Source: Microbacterium paludicola
Lineage (GTDB): Bacteria; Actinomycetota; Actinomycetes; Actinomycetales; Microbacteriaceae
Reading direction: 5' to 3'
DNA: 64,000 nucleotides
Assembly: GCF_015235415.1 (NCBI RefSeq)
Contig: NZ_JADGLL010000010.1
Span: forward strand, 1-64,000
Shown: positions 16,734-25,385 of the stretch, in pieces
Position numbering within the stretch: position 1 is the first letter of the stretch
How the letters are laid out: every line of letters begins with the position of its first letter
Translations under genes and position numbers: made by a program
Notes under the pieces: model-generated
Databases searched by the model: none
What the model was told of the DNA's origin: nothing
The model's input: only the letters and a program-made list of their open reading frames with translations

Positions 16734-17351
16734 CTACGAGGGCTCGCAGCCCGACTGCTGCTCGAGTTTCGCCCAGTCGCCCTCGACGGCCGGATCCAGC
16801 ACCTCGGAGACGTATGCCTCGGGGTTGGCGAAGATGTCCGCCTTCGCGTCGCTTGTCCACCACAGGTGCAGCGCCTCGAGCCAGTACGCGGCGGTCGTGG
16901 CGTCGCCCTCGACGCGCGCGTCGAGCGCCGCGGTGGCGGCGGCGCACGTCCACCAGCGGTCTGCCTCGTCGAGCGCGTACCCGACCGAGTAGGTCGTTCC
17001 ATGCGGGATCTCGTCGACCCGCGCCGGGAAGGGGAGCGACTCGGGGACGGGCAGGGGCCAGGCGCTCGTCACCCGCTCCCACTCGGCCTGGATCTGCTGG
17101 TAGGAGGCGACATCCGCGACCCCGGCGCTCTCCGAGAGAGTGTCTGACGCGAGGAGCGCGTCGAAGTCGGTGGGCGTGTACGTCGGCGGATCGGTCAGGG
17201 CGACGTCGGCGGGGACGGCCCCCGGCGCGGCGGGTGTCGCAGAGGAAGACGACGGCGCCTCTGCGGCATCAGGCTCCGGCGTCGCCGTGCATCCCGCGAG
17301 GGCGAGGAGGGATGCCGCAACGGCGATCTTCTTCAGGTCACGGCGCGGCAT
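16734..17351 (-). CDS. hypothetical lipoprotein
   Basis: A 205-residue protein with a signal peptide and lipobox LAGC (Cys near residue 21), followed by a Ser/Pro/Ala linker. The mature part is about 160 residues with many Trp, Tyr and acidic residues and paired cysteines (WWTCAAAT near the middle and SGCEPS at the end), which might form a disulfide outside the membrane. I recognise no domain. It is transcribed alone and lies just downstream of the tRNA-Gly on the same strand, 68 bases away. Confidence 0.78.
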   Translation of the reverse strand: MPRRDLKKIAVAASLLALAGCTATPEPDAAEAPSSSSATPAAPGAVPADVALTDPPTYTPTDFDALLASDTLSESAGVADVASYQQIQAEWERVTSAWPLPVPESLPFPARVDEIPHGTTYSVGYALDEADRWWTCAAATAALDARVEGDATTAAYWLEALHLWWTSDAKADIFANPEAYVSEVLDPAVEGDWAKLEQQSGCEPS

Positions 17352-17419
17352 GCTCCGACACTAGAGAAGCCCGGGCCCGGGGGCCATCATCTCTTTGGCC
17401 GGTCGAGCCGGCGAGGCAG

Positions 17420-17493
17420 TGGAGGGGCTGACGGGAATCGAACCCGCGCTGTCTGCTTGGGAAGCAGAAGTTCTGCCATTGAACTACAGCCCC
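17420..17493 (-). tRNA. tRNA-Gly (CCC anticodon), CCA encoded
   Basis: The reverse complement folds as a complete cloverleaf: acceptor GGGGCTG/CAGCCCC, D arm GTTC...GAAC, anticodon stem TCTGC/GCAGA with loop TTCCCAA (anticodon CCC), and T arm with loop TTCGATT. Discriminator T at 17423 and a genome-encoded CCA at 17420-17422 complete it. A weak promoter, with TATGCT as -10 at 17524-17519, lies 25 bases upstream. It is a lone tRNA. Confidence 0.95.
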
Positions 17494-17648
17494 GTACGCG
17501 CCGGAGCGCGTGAGAGCCAGCATAACAGCGCTCCGGATGTCAGCCCGGCATCGGCGAGTGCACATCCTCCGCGCGACCGAACGGCCTGCGGGATGTGCGC
17601 TCACGGCGGGGATGTGCGCCCGGCGCACCGGATGTGATCACGCGCAGG

Positions 17649-17685
17649 AGCGGAGGCGGCATCGGGGGGGGATGCCGCCTCCGCT
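17649..17685 (-). terminator. terminator of the DUF883-like gene
   Basis: A perfect 15-bp stem (AGCGGAGGCGGCATC at 17649-17663 with GATGCCGCCTCCGCT at 17671-17685) has a loop of seven G on the plus strand. It begins 10 bases after the minus-strand stop at 17695. Confidence 0.8.
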
Positions 17686-17694
17686 GGCTCGGTG

Positions 17695-18195
17695 TCAGCG
17701 CTTGCCGCCGCTCGTGATGGCGCGCGTCAGCTTGTTCAGCACCATCAGTGCTCCCACGCCGATGGCCGCGGCCACCCACGGCTTGCGGCGCACGAACGAC
17801 TTCGTCTCGGTCAGCATCGCGCCGGCATCCTGCTCGGACACCCAGTCGGAGGCGTGCTTCAGACCCTCCGACGCCTTGCCGGCGATGTCGCCGACGACGC
17901 CCTCGCTGCCGGCGAGCGAGGCGACTTTCTCGCCGGCGGTGCGCAGGCCCTCGGCGACCTTCTGCTGCGCGGCGTTCGGCTCGGTGAGGTACTGCTCGGA
18001 CGACGACGACGTGTCGCCGACCGGGTCGCCCGCTCCCGCGGCGCTCGCCCCGGTCGTGCTCGTGTCGCTCGCCGGCGTGGTGCTCGTCTCGTCCGGCGTC
18101 GTGGTGCCGGCGGCCGCGGCGGCCGCCTTCTTCGCGCCCGTGGCGGTGGTCGGCTTCGCCCCGGTGTCTGCGCTGCTCGTCTCGTTCTGGGACAT
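17695..18195 (-). CDS. DUF883/ElaB-like tail-anchored protein
   Basis: A 166-residue protein. An Ala/Thr/Ser-rich disordered first half is followed by an amphipathic segment (EPNAAQQKVAEGLRTAGEKVASLAG) and one C-terminal helix, KPWVAAAIGVGALMVLNKL, behind a basic RR. This is the layout of ElaB/YqjD-type proteins, which in enterobacteria bind ribosomes at the inner membrane in stationary phase; transfer of that role here is only by analogy. The ATG at 18195 has AAGGAGA upstream. It is divergent from dcd. Confidence 0.8.
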   Translation of the reverse strand: MSQNETSSADTGAKPTTATGAKKAAAAAAGTTTPDETSTTPASDTSTTGASAAGAGDPVGDTSSSSEQYLTEPNAAQQKVAEGLRTAGEKVASLAGSEGVVGDIAGKASEGLKHASDWVSEQDAGAMLTETKSFVRRKPWVAAAIGVGALMVLNKLTRAITSGGKR

Positions 18196-18358
18196 GGCGT
18201 CTCCTTCCGGCGTCGTGAACTCTGCCTCCGATCTAACGCCGATCCGGTGCAAAGCGCGCGCGGGTTGACGCGCCCGGTGAACGTGTGCCAGGCGGCGCGT
18301 CCGCTCTGCCGGGGGCGGTCGGCGGATGGCCTCACCCGCTTGGCAATACAGTGGTGGC

Positions 18359-18961
18359 GTGCTGCTCTCGGACCGCGATATCAAAGACGAGCTCGACTCC
18401 GGCCGCGTCGGCCTGGACCCGTACGACCCCGCGATGGTGCAGCCGTCGAGCGTCGACGTCCGGCTCGACCGCTACTTCCGGTTGTTCGACAACCACAAGT
18501 ACCCCTTCATCGACCCCGCCGAGGATCAGCCCGATCTGACCCACCTGGTCGAGGTCGCGCCGGACGAGCCGTTCATCCTGCACCCCGGCGAGTTCGTGCT
18601 GGGCTCGACGTACGAGACGGTCACGCTGCCGGATGACGTCGCCGCGCGCCTCGAGGGGAAGTCGTCGCTCGGCCGCCTCGGCCTGCTGACCCACTCGACC
18701 GCCGGATTCATCGACCCCGGCTTCTCGGGCCACGTCACGCTCGAACTGTCGAACGTCGCGACGCTGCCGATCAAGCTGTGGCCCGGCATGAAGATCGGCC
18801 AGCTCTGCTTCTTCCGCCTCACCTCGCCCGCCGAGAACCCCTACGGCTCGGGCGCGTACGGCAACCGCTACCAGGGTCAGCGCGGGCCCACCGCGTCGCG
18901 CTCGTTCCAGAGCTTCCACCGCACGGATGTGTCGGGGACGGGGAGCTCTTCGGGGGCTTGA
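18359..18961 (+). CDS. dcd: dCTP deaminase, probably bifunctional with dUTPase
   Basis: A 200-residue trimeric pyrimidine enzyme. It starts [12 protein letters not shown] at GTG 18359. The catalytic core [26 protein letters not shown] is followed by [19 protein letters not shown]. The core motif matches that of mycobacterial Dcd, which both deaminates dCTP and hydrolyses dUTP to dUMP, avoiding free dUTP; family knowledge supports the same here. It supplies dUMP for thymidylate synthesis. An earlier in-frame ATG at 18326 lacks homologous sequence after it. It is a single gene. Confidence 0.92.
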   Translation: MLLSDRDIKDELDSGRVGLDPYDPAMVQPSSVDVRLDRYFRLFDNHKYPFIDPAEDQPDLTHLVEVAPDEPFILHPGEFVLGSTYETVTLPDDVAARLEGKSSLGRLGLLTHSTAGFIDPGFSGHVTLELSNVATLPIKLWPGMKIGQLCFFRLTSPAENPYGSGAYGNRYQGQRGPTASRSFQSFHRTDVSGTGSSSGA

Positions 18962-18991
18962 GGCCTGAGCCGATCACGCCCGGCCGATGGC

Positions 18992-19045
18992 TTCGACTCC
19001 GCTGCGCTCCGCTCAGCCCGTTTCGACTCCGCTTCGCTCCGCTCA
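18992..19045 (+). repeat. tandem 24-bp direct repeat in intergenic DNA
   Basis: A 24-bp unit (TTCGACTCCGCTGCGCTCC...GCTCA) occurs at 18992-19015 and again at 19022-19045, differing at one base. It follows dcd by about 30 bp. It is the same purine/pyrimidine-skewed word family as the 96-bp elements. The 320-bp gap 18962-19280 holds nothing else I recognise except the upstream region of the next operon. Confidence 0.6.
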
Positions 19046-19280
19046 ACGACCGGTGGGGTTCCACGACGAGGGGCGTCAAGGGGCCGGATTCGGGGCGCAG
19101 GTGCCTCTGCGGGTAGGGAAGCAGAAGGCGGGCGCGTGAAGGCTCTCCCGGTGCCGGCGGAAGGCTCGGTTAACGGCACCTGAACAATGCCCGGAGTGGA
19201 AAAAACCGCACGAAACCGGGTGTCAGGCTGGGGTGTTCGATCCGGCGAAGCCGCCGGATCGGCTTCGAGAGGGGGACCCC

Positions 19281-20006
19281 ATGGCCGATTCCGGAACGCG
19301 TTCGTTCGAGCTCGTGGTGCTCGACATGGCAGGCACGACGGTGCGCGACGACGGTGTCGTCGAGCGCGCCTTCCAGCGCGCCCATGAGCGCACCGGAGTC
19401 GCGGATCGGATGAGCTGGGACGAGGCCCTGCAGTACGTCCGCGACACCATGGGGCAGTCGAAGATCGACGTGTTCACCCACCTCGCGGGCGGCGACCTCG
19501 TCCGCGCCGAGGAGGCGACCGCGGCGTTCGAGCGCGCCTACTCCGAGCTCATCGTCGAGGAGGGCGTCGAGCCCATCCCGGGCGCGCGCGAGCTGCTCGA
19601 GGACCTGCGCGACGCCGACATCGCCGTCGTCCTGACGACGGGTTTCGCGCCCGTGACCCGCGACGCCCTGATCGAGGGCCTCGGCTGGGCCGACCTGATC
19701 GACGCCGCCTTGTCGCCCATCGACGTGGGACGCGGCCGTCCCGCCCCCGACCTCGTGCTCGGCGCGGCGCTGTTCGCCCAGGTGTCGGGCATCGCGGCCG
19801 TCGCCGTGGCGGGTGACACCGCCAGCGACGTCGCGTCGGGCCTCTCGGCCGGTGCTGGCCTCGTGGTGGGTGTGCTGAGTGGCGCTCACGACCGCGCCAC
19901 CCTCGAAGCCGCCGGCGCCCACCACGTGATCGACGACGTCTCCGGCCTGCGTGCGCTGATCGGGCTGCCCGCCGTCGCGCCCGTGGCGACCTCGGGCGGT
20001 GTCTGA
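19281..20006 (+). CDS. phosphonatase-like HAD hydrolase
   Basis: A 241-residue HAD enzyme. LDMAGTTVRDDG carries the nucleophile Asp15 and has Ala where most HADs have the second Asp, as in phosphonoacetaldehyde hydrolase. GQSKID supplies a lysine at a position comparable to the Schiff-base Lys, and GDTASDV is the acidic C-terminal motif. It matches the PhnX-like group (TIGR03351-type) associated with phosphonate catabolism. The reaction is likely C-P or phosphate ester hydrolysis; the exact substrate is unknown. ATG 19281 follows a GAGAGGGGG ribosome site. It overlaps the dehydrogenase by 8 nt, so the two are coupled. Confidence 0.82.
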   Translation: MADSGTRSFELVVLDMAGTTVRDDGVVERAFQRAHERTGVADRMSWDEALQYVRDTMGQSKIDVFTHLAGGDLVRAEEATAAFERAYSELIVEEGVEPIPGARELLEDLRDADIAVVLTTGFAPVTRDALIEGLGWADLIDAALSPIDVGRGRPAPDLVLGAALFAQVSGIAAVAVAGDTASDVASGLSAGAGLVVGVLSGAHDRATLEAAGAHHVIDDVSGLRALIGLPAVAPVATSGGV

Positions 20007-21180
20007 CGTGGCGACGCCGGCCCTCATCCCGACGCCCACCCCGGCATCCGCCCCGGTCACGCGCGACGTCGTCCTCGAGCCGCCGGCCGTCGCCATGGTG
20101 TGGACGGGCGTGGGACGCCCGCACGAGATCGTCGCCGTCCCCGGTGTTGTGCTCGCCCCCGGCGAGACGCTCGTGGCGATCGAGCTCGCCACCGTCTGCG
20201 GCTCCGATGTCCACACCGTCGAGGGGCGCCGTCCCGCGCCGGCGCCGCTGGTGCTCGGTCACGAGTACGTGGGCCGCGTGATCGACGTCTCCGACGGGGT
20301 GCGCGCGGTGGACGGCGCACCCGTGCACGTGGGCGATCGCGTCGTCTGGTCGATCATGGCCGGCTGCCGCGACTGCGATCGCTGCCGGCGCGGCCTGCCG
20401 CAGAAGTGCCGGTCGCTGCTGAAGTACGGCCACGAGCGCATCCAGGTGCACTGGGAGCTGACCGGGGGCTTCGCGACGCACGCGCACCTGCGGCCGGGCA
20501 CGGCGATCGTGCGCATCGGCGAGGCCCTGCGCGCCGAGGTCGCCGCTCCGGCTGCCTGCGGTGGCGCGACCGCCTGGGCCGCGCTGGAGCGGGCGGAGGA
20601 CATCGTGGATCTCGACGGCGCGACGATGCTCGTCCTGGGCGCCGGTCTCATCGGCCTGACCGCGTGCGCGATGGCGACCGATCGCGGCGCGACCGTCGTC
20701 GTCGCGGATCCGGATCCCTCCCGCCGTGCGCTCGCCGTGCGGTTCGGGGCGGCGCAGGTCGCCGATCCGACGGATGCGCGCGGCCTGACGGCGGCGCTTG
20801 CGGCCACGGGGCGGCCCGAGTACGACGTCGGCCTCGAGGCGTCGGGATCGCCCAGGGCGGTGCGGTCGGCGATCGACGCGGTGGGCGTCGGCGGCGTGGT
20901 GCTGCTCGTGGGCAGCGTCTTCCCGACCGAGCCGCTGCAGCTCGACCCGGAGCGGCTTGTGCGCGGACTCGTGACGATCCGCGGCGTCCACAACTACGCC
21001 CCGCGTGACCTCGACGGCGCCATCCGCTGGCTGTGCGAGCACGCGGGGGAGCGCCCGTTCGAGGAGCTCGTGAGCGCCCGCTACCCGCTGACGCAGATCG
21101 ACCAGGCGCTCGCCGCGGCCGCCTCGGGAGCCGCGGTGCGGGTCGGCGTCGACCCGCGCGACGCGCAGCGGCGGCGCTGA
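19999..21180 (+). CDS. zinc alcohol dehydrogenase of the phosphonate-associated type
   Basis: A 393-residue medium-chain dehydrogenase. TVCGSDVHTVEG and LGHEYVGRV bind the catalytic zinc; CRDCDRCRRGLPQKC is the structural zinc loop; the Rossmann motif is GAGLIGLTACAM. Its form resembles the phosphonate-catabolism alcohol dehydrogenase family (TIGR03366-type). The GTG at 19999, or a second at 20008, starts it within the previous gene. It is followed by a bidirectional terminator. No phosphonate transporter is in the window, so the pair is an orphan module; its substrate is probably a hydroxyalkyl phosphonate or its product. Confidence 0.82.
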   Translation: MSDVATPALIPTPTPASAPVTRDVVLEPPAVAMVWTGVGRPHEIVAVPGVVLAPGETLVAIELATVCGSDVHTVEGRRPAPAPLVLGHEYVGRVIDVSDGVRAVDGAPVHVGDRVVWSIMAGCRDCDRCRRGLPQKCRSLLKYGHERIQVHWELTGGFATHAHLRPGTAIVRIGEALRAEVAAPAACGGATAWAALERAEDIVDLDGATMLVLGAGLIGLTACAMATDRGATVVVADPDPSRRALAVRFGAAQVADPTDARGLTAALAATGRPEYDVGLEASGSPRAVRSAIDAVGVGGVVLLVGSVFPTEPLQLDPERLVRGLVTIRGVHNYAPRDLDGAIRWLCEHAGERPFEELVSARYPLTQIDQALAAAASGAAVRVGVDPRDAQRRR

Positions 21181-21197
21181 CCCACCTCCGACGCGAG

Positions 21198-21230
21198 AAG
21201 CCCCCGGCGACCGATGGCCGCCGAGGGCTT
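21198..21230. terminator. bidirectional terminator between convergent genes
   Basis: AAGCCCCCGGCG (21198-21209) pairs with CGCCGAGGGCTT (21219-21230), with one mismatch and a 9-nt loop. It sits between the dehydrogenase stop at 21180 and the minus-strand GDPD stop at 21242. Confidence 0.75.
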
Positions 21231-21241
21231 TCGACGTCGGA

Positions 21242-22108
21242 TCAGCCCTGGTTGCGCTCGTGGAGCAGGTTCTCGAGCACGTCGGGGGTGTTGGTGATGA
21301 CGCCGTCGACGTCCCAGTCGAGCAGGCGCGTCATCGTCGGCACGTCGTTGACGGTCCAGACGTTGACGTCCAGGCCGAGGGCGTGCACCGCGTCGATGTA
21401 GTCCTCCGTGGTCTGGCCGGCGCTCGGGTTGATCTGGTCGGCCCACTCGGCGTACGCGGGAAGATCGGCGACGGCGGGCTTGCCCAGCAGGCCGACCGGC
21501 GTCTCGGGCGCGAGGTCGGAGTACGTCTTCATCGAGGTCCAGTTGAAGCTCTGCACCGACAGGCGCCCGCTCGCCAGGGCCGAGTTCACGTAGCCGGGGA
21601 ACGAGTCGAACACGTCGATGACCTTCTGCTCGACGCCCGGGTACAGCTCGGGCGACTTGAGCTCCATGATGATGCCGGCGCGGCTCTTGCGGACCTGCTC
21701 GATCATCTCGGCGAGGGTCGGCACCGGCTCGCCCGCGAACTCCGGGCCGAACCACGAGCCGGCGTCGAGCTGCTTGATCTCGGCGAGCGTGAAGTCCTTG
21801 ACGTTCCACGGCGCGCGGTCGGGGAAGACCTCCTCGACGTTCGTCGTGCGCGTGAGGGTCGTGTCGTGGATCAGGACGGTCTCGCCGTCCTTCGTCAGCT
21901 GGACGTCCGACTCGATCCAGGTGGCGCCCTGCTCGATGCCGAGCTGGAAGGCGGCGAGCGTGTTCTCCGGGGCATAGGCCATGGCGCCGCGGTGGGCCGT
22001 GGTCACCGCCGACACCTTCTCGGGCTGGGCAGCGAACGAGGGGGTGGATGCGCCGACGGCGGCGAGGGCGCCGACGACGACGCCGGCGGTGAGGTGGCGG
22101 ATGCGCAC
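21242..22108 (-). CDS. secreted glycerophosphodiester phosphodiesterase
   Basis: A 288-residue exported enzyme with a cleavable signal peptide (cleavage near SFAAQP, residue 27). TTAHRGAMAYAPENTLAAF and IESDVQLTKDGETVLIHD form the GDPD active site with His, Glu, Asp and His as expected. It hydrolyses glycerophosphodiesters to glycerol 3-phosphate and an alcohol outside the cell. ATG 22108 follows a GAGATC-type ribosome site and begins the signal peptide. It is monocistronic. Confidence 0.9.
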   Translation of the reverse strand: MRIRHLTAGVVVGALAAVGASTPSFAAQPEKVSAVTTAHRGAMAYAPENTLAAFQLGIEQGATWIESDVQLTKDGETVLIHDTTLTRTTNVEEVFPDRAPWNVKDFTLAEIKQLDAGSWFGPEFAGEPVPTLAEMIEQVRKSRAGIIMELKSPELYPGVEQKVIDVFDSFPGYVNSALASGRLSVQSFNWTSMKTYSDLAPETPVGLLGKPAVADLPAYAEWADQINPSAGQTTEDYIDAVHALGLDVNVWTVNDVPTMTRLLDWDVDGVITNTPDVLENLLHERNQG

Positions 22109-22261
22109 GAGGATCTCCGTTTCGATGGGGAGCGTTGACCTCCTCCACGCTTCCGGGCGCGAGCGCGCCGCGGATGACCGCAGGCTGACGACCTGGCGAC
22201 GACTCGCCCGGCGGGGTGGCGGGCGGGTGACGTGGCGTCGAAGATCCGTCGGAAAGGTGTG

Positions 22262-22630
22262 TCAGGCCTTGACGTCGCCGTCGACGTAGACCCACCGGCC
22301 GCCGCGCTGCGCGAAGCGGCTGCGCTCGGACAGGGCGCCCATCCCGAGCGGCGTCTCGTACACGGCGACGAACTCGACCTCGTCCCCAGAGGCGTCGACG
22401 ATCTCGAGACCGGCCCAGCGCAGGCCCTCCTCGAACTCGACCGTCTTCGGCCGGGTGCCCGGATGCCAGGTGCGCAGCAGGTAGTCGGCGTCGCGTCGCG
22501 CGAAGGCGCTGTAGCGCGAGCGCATCAGCTGCTCGGGCGTCTCGGCCAACCGGGCGCCGGTGTGAAGGGGCCCGCAGCAGGCGGTGTACGGCTGCCCGCT
22601 TCCGCAGGGGCAGGGCTCGAGCAGGCTCAC
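22262..22630 (-). CDS. YchJ-like SEC-C metal-binding protein (UPF0225)
   Basis: A 122-residue protein. The N terminus has the SEC-C zinc motif CPCGSGQPYTACCG (cysteines 7, 9, 18 and 19), followed by an NTF2-like domain with RSRYSAFARRDADYLLRTWHP. This is the YchJ/UPF0225 arrangement. The biochemical role is not known. The start MSLLEPCPCGSG at 22630 is the natural N terminus. It is a single gene, with repeat-rich DNA upstream. Confidence 0.88.
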   Translation of the reverse strand: MSLLEPCPCGSGQPYTACCGPLHTGARLAETPEQLMRSRYSAFARRDADYLLRTWHPGTRPKTVEFEEGLRWAGLEIVDASGDEVEFVAVYETPLGMGALSERSRFAQRGGRWVYVDGDVKA

Positions 22631-22697
22631 CCCCTCAGCGTATGCGCGCCCCGGGAGCCAGGCGCCGTGTGACAGTACCCTCGCGGCACTCCCCGCG

Positions 22698-22729
22698 TGC
22701 GAACGAAGTGAGCGTGGAGCGAAGCGACC
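22698..22729 (-). repeat. 32-bp intergenic repeat, exact inverted copy
   Basis: This 32-bp stretch is the exact reverse complement of 36950-36981 (core TTCGCTCCACGCTCACTTCG). It lies in the gap 22631-22823 between the YchJ-like gene and the M6 terminator, a GC-rich stretch with no gene of its own. Confidence 0.85.
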
Positions 22730-22826
22730 CCGCGGGCGCGAAGCGCACGCCGGGATGGAGCGGAGCGACGTCCCTCTCTCGCCGAGTGGCGGCGCGGAGC
22801 GTCGCCCGAGGCGTGAGACCTCTTCT

Positions 22827-22870
22827 AAAAAAGAATGAAGGCCGCGCCCCGGTTGCCCGGGGCGCGGCCT
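22827..22870 (-). terminator. strong terminator of the M6 protease gene
   Basis: AGGCCGCGCCCCGG (22839-22852) and CCGGGGCGCGGCCT (22857-22870) form a perfect 14-bp stem with a 4-nt loop. On the minus strand it is followed by a T tract (complement of AAAAAA at 22827-22832), a classical intrinsic terminator 17 bases past the stop. Confidence 0.95.
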
Positions 22871-22887
22871 GTCGTGATGCGGCTGGA

Positions 22888-25179
22888 TCAGCCGGCGGCG
22901 TCGACCAGAACGGTCATCGTGCCGCGGTTGACGTTCTGATCTGTCACCGTGATCTTCGTTCCCGTGCCGCCGACCTTCACCGAGTTCTGCGGGTTGGTCT
23001 CGTCGTAGTAGCGGTTCGGGTCGGTGTCGTCGAATGTCGGCATCGCCTTCTGCGATCCGACCTTCAACGTCGTCATCCCCGCCTCGGTCTCACGGTGAAG
23101 CGAGATCGCATCGGTCTTGTGCACGCCGAAGGTCGCGTCAAACGACTGGATGCGGTTGCGCGCGACCGTGCCGTCCGACCACGTCAGCGCCTTGGCGCGG
23201 GCGTCGACCGGAAGCGCCTCGCCGCCGCCGGGGTGCTGCGACGTGTTGTTGTCGCCGTACAGGCTGTTCACGTACCAGACGAGCAGGCCGTCCTGGTACG
23301 GGAAGTGCTCGACCTTGTCGGGCGCCGTGAGCGCCCAGCCGAAGTTGTACGGACCGGTCTTGAGCGTCGTGTCGTACCCGCCGTACACGCGGTTCTCCGC
23401 GATGTAGTAGTGCGAGTAGGCCTGCGCGTACTTGCCGTCGACCACGCGCTGGAAGCCGTCGAGCGTCCAGTCGTTCGCGCCATCCGTCGCGGTCAGGCCC
23501 GAGACCTGGATCGCGTCGATCTGGAAGCCCGCCTCGACCGCGGCGACGTCCGTCCAGTAGCGCACGCGCACCTGGGCCTCCGAGCCGGCGTAGGCCGACA
23601 GGTCGGCCGTGAGGGCCGTCCAGTCCGCCACGGAGCCGGTGATACCGAAGCCCACGTTCTGGCCATTGGGGTCGGTCGTCGACGAGAGGTTGGTCTCGAC
23701 CTGGTCCCACGTCGCGCCGCCGTCGGTCGAGATCTCGAGGAAGGCGTAGTCCCAGTCCGTCTCGATCTCGTACTTGACCTGCGCGGCGAACGTCGCGCCC
23801 TCCGGCACGGTGAAAGCGGGGCTCGTCGCAGTGTTGTCGAGGTCGTTGCCCGAACCCGAGTACAGGTGCTCGGCGCCCTCCGGCGATGCCTCGAGCTCGG
23901 CGAGGTGAGTGCCGTCAGGAAGGTCGACGATCACCGCCTGCGCGCCGAGGGTGTTGGCGTGGTACGACGGGCCGAGCTTGACCGACTCGGTCGTTCCCGC
24001 GTCGACGACCTCGTAGTCGAGCCAGCCGAGGAACAGCTTCTCGCTCGGGCCCATGTGGTTCGGCGTGGTGCCGATCGAGCCGTCGCCGTGGCCGAGCCAC
24101 GAGCCCGAGCTCATCAGGGTCCAGAAGGCGGAGCCGTTGTCGCCGCCCGCGGTGTCGTAGTAGTCGGGCAGACCGAGGTCGTGGCCGAACTCGTGCGCGA
24201 ACACGCCCAGGCCGCCGTTCTCGGGCTCGGTCGTGTAGTCGCGGATCCAGATGTCGGTGTCGCCGATCTCGACGCCGCCGAGCTTCGGGTGGGCCGACGG
24301 GCCGGCGACGCCGGTGCGCGGGTTCGCCGCCCAGCGGTGCGACCAGATGGCGTCGGCCGGTGCGCCGGCCTCCTCGCCCTCACCGGCGTGCACCGCCTGG
24401 AAGTGGTCGATGTAGCCGTCGGGCTCGTTGATGATGCCGTCGAAGTCCTGGTCGTAGCGGTCCCAGACGTCGTACGACTGCAGCTCGGCGACGATGTCGG
24501 CCTCGGTGCGGCCCGCGGCGAGCTGCGCCTCGTACCAGGCGTCGCCGCTGTCCTTGATGAACTGCGTCATCCGCGCGTTCGACTCGCCGAGGTCCTCTCC
24601 GGTCTCCGGGTCGATGTCGTTCGCGCCGTAGGTCGCCGCCGTGCCCGGCAGCTGCACCCAGTTGCTCACGCCGCCCTCGACGTCGAACCGTCCGGAGGAC
24701 ATCTCGTCGTAGACGTTCTTGAACGACTCGCCCTCGCCGAAGAACATCTCCTCGAAGTGGGCCTTCGAGAAGTCGGGCTCCCAGTAGGTCGAGTTGTCGT
24801 CGGCCGCGGGCTCGGGGATCTCGTTGTGCGACTGGTCGCTGAACTCGGCGAGGATCGTGAACAGCTGAGCGGTCTCGGCGGTGCCGTACTCGACGAACTC
24901 GCCCGGGCGGATCTCGACGACCTTACTCTTGGTCGCGCCCTTGCCGGTGCTCTTGACCGTCGCATCGCCGGTGGCGACGAGCTCGGCGGCGCGCTTCTTG
25001 ACGGCGCTGCGCTTCTCGGCCAGCGCGTCGGGGCGGTTGTGCTTGTGCTCGTCGCCGTGCGCCTCGGCATGGACGTCGGCGTCGGATGCCGGGGCGGCGG
25101 ATGCCGCGGTCGGCACGAGGAGCGAGCCGGCCAGCAGGATCGCCGCTGTGCCGAGCGCGCAGGTGGTGCTCTTCTTCAC
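22888..25179 (-). CDS. secreted M6-family metalloprotease (immune inhibitor A-like)
   Basis: A 763-residue secreted protein. The signal peptide ends near ASAAP. The zinc site HEFGHDLGLPDYYDT (HExxH about 329-333) is the M6/immune inhibitor A signature. A propeptide (residues 60-110) precedes it, and the C-terminal half contains the IQVSGLTATDGANDW... carbohydrate- or jelly-roll-like segment typical of these enzymes. It degrades extracellular proteins. The GTG start at 25179 has GGAGGA five bases before it; a longer frame continues upstream but lacks a signal peptide. A hairpin lies in the leader. It is monocistronic. Confidence 0.9.
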   Translation of the reverse strand: MKKSTTCALGTAAILLAGSLLVPTAASAAPASDADVHAEAHGDEHKHNRPDALAEKRSAVKKRAAELVATGDATVKSTGKGATKSKVVEIRPGEFVEYGTAETAQLFTILAEFSDQSHNEIPEPAADDNSTYWEPDFSKAHFEEMFFGEGESFKNVYDEMSSGRFDVEGGVSNWVQLPGTAATYGANDIDPETGEDLGESNARMTQFIKDSGDAWYEAQLAAGRTEADIVAELQSYDVWDRYDQDFDGIINEPDGYIDHFQAVHAGEGEEAGAPADAIWSHRWAANPRTGVAGPSAHPKLGGVEIGDTDIWIRDYTTEPENGGLGVFAHEFGHDLGLPDYYDTAGGDNGSAFWTLMSSGSWLGHGDGSIGTTPNHMGPSEKLFLGWLDYEVVDAGTTESVKLGPSYHANTLGAQAVIVDLPDGTHLAELEASPEGAEHLYSGSGNDLDNTATSPAFTVPEGATFAAQVKYEIETDWDYAFLEISTDGGATWDQVETNLSSTTDPNGQNVGFGITGSVADWTALTADLSAYAGSEAQVRVRYWTDVAAVEAGFQIDAIQVSGLTATDGANDWTLDGFQRVVDGKYAQAYSHYYIAENRVYGGYDTTLKTGPYNFGWALTAPDKVEHFPYQDGLLVWYVNSLYGDNNTSQHPGGGEALPVDARAKALTWSDGTVARNRIQSFDATFGVHKTDAISLHRETEAGMTTLKVGSQKAMPTFDDTDPNRYYDETNPQNSVKVGGTGTKITVTDQNVNRGTMTVLVDAAG

Positions 25180-25198
25180 TGTTCCTCCGGGGATAGAA

Positions 25199-25228
25199 CG
25201 ATCGGGCGGTCGGATGGCCGCCCGATCG
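25199..25228 (-). promoter_or_regulatory. hairpin in the M6 protease leader
   Basis: CGATCGGGCGG (25199-25209) pairs perfectly with CCGCCCGATCG (25218-25228), leaving an 8-nt loop, just 20 bases upstream of the GTG start. It could be an operator or an RNA structure controlling translation. Confidence 0.5.
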
Positions 25229-25332
25229 GATCGCGCGTGGATGATGCCCGGGGGCACCGGTGGGGACGCGCGACCGATCCCAGAATCTTCACAGGTTTCC
25301 TGTTACAGCGGCGTGACGCATCCGGTGAGTGG

Positions 25333-25364
25333 AAGCGGGATGGGGAGCAGTCCCCATCCCGCTT
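25333..25364 (-). terminator. hairpin terminator of the His-rich regulator
   Basis: AAGCGGGATGGGGA and TCCCCATCCCGCTT form a perfect 14-bp stem around a 4-nt loop. It lies about 22 bases past the minus-strand stop at 25386. No T run follows. Confidence 0.75.
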
Positions 25365-25385
25365 GCCATATCGCCCGGAGGGGGA

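Noticed and set aside
17494..17648. Additional RNA gene beside the tRNA-Gly
   Set aside because: I found repeated GGATGTGCGC words and a weak -10, but no second cloverleaf or known small-RNA fold.
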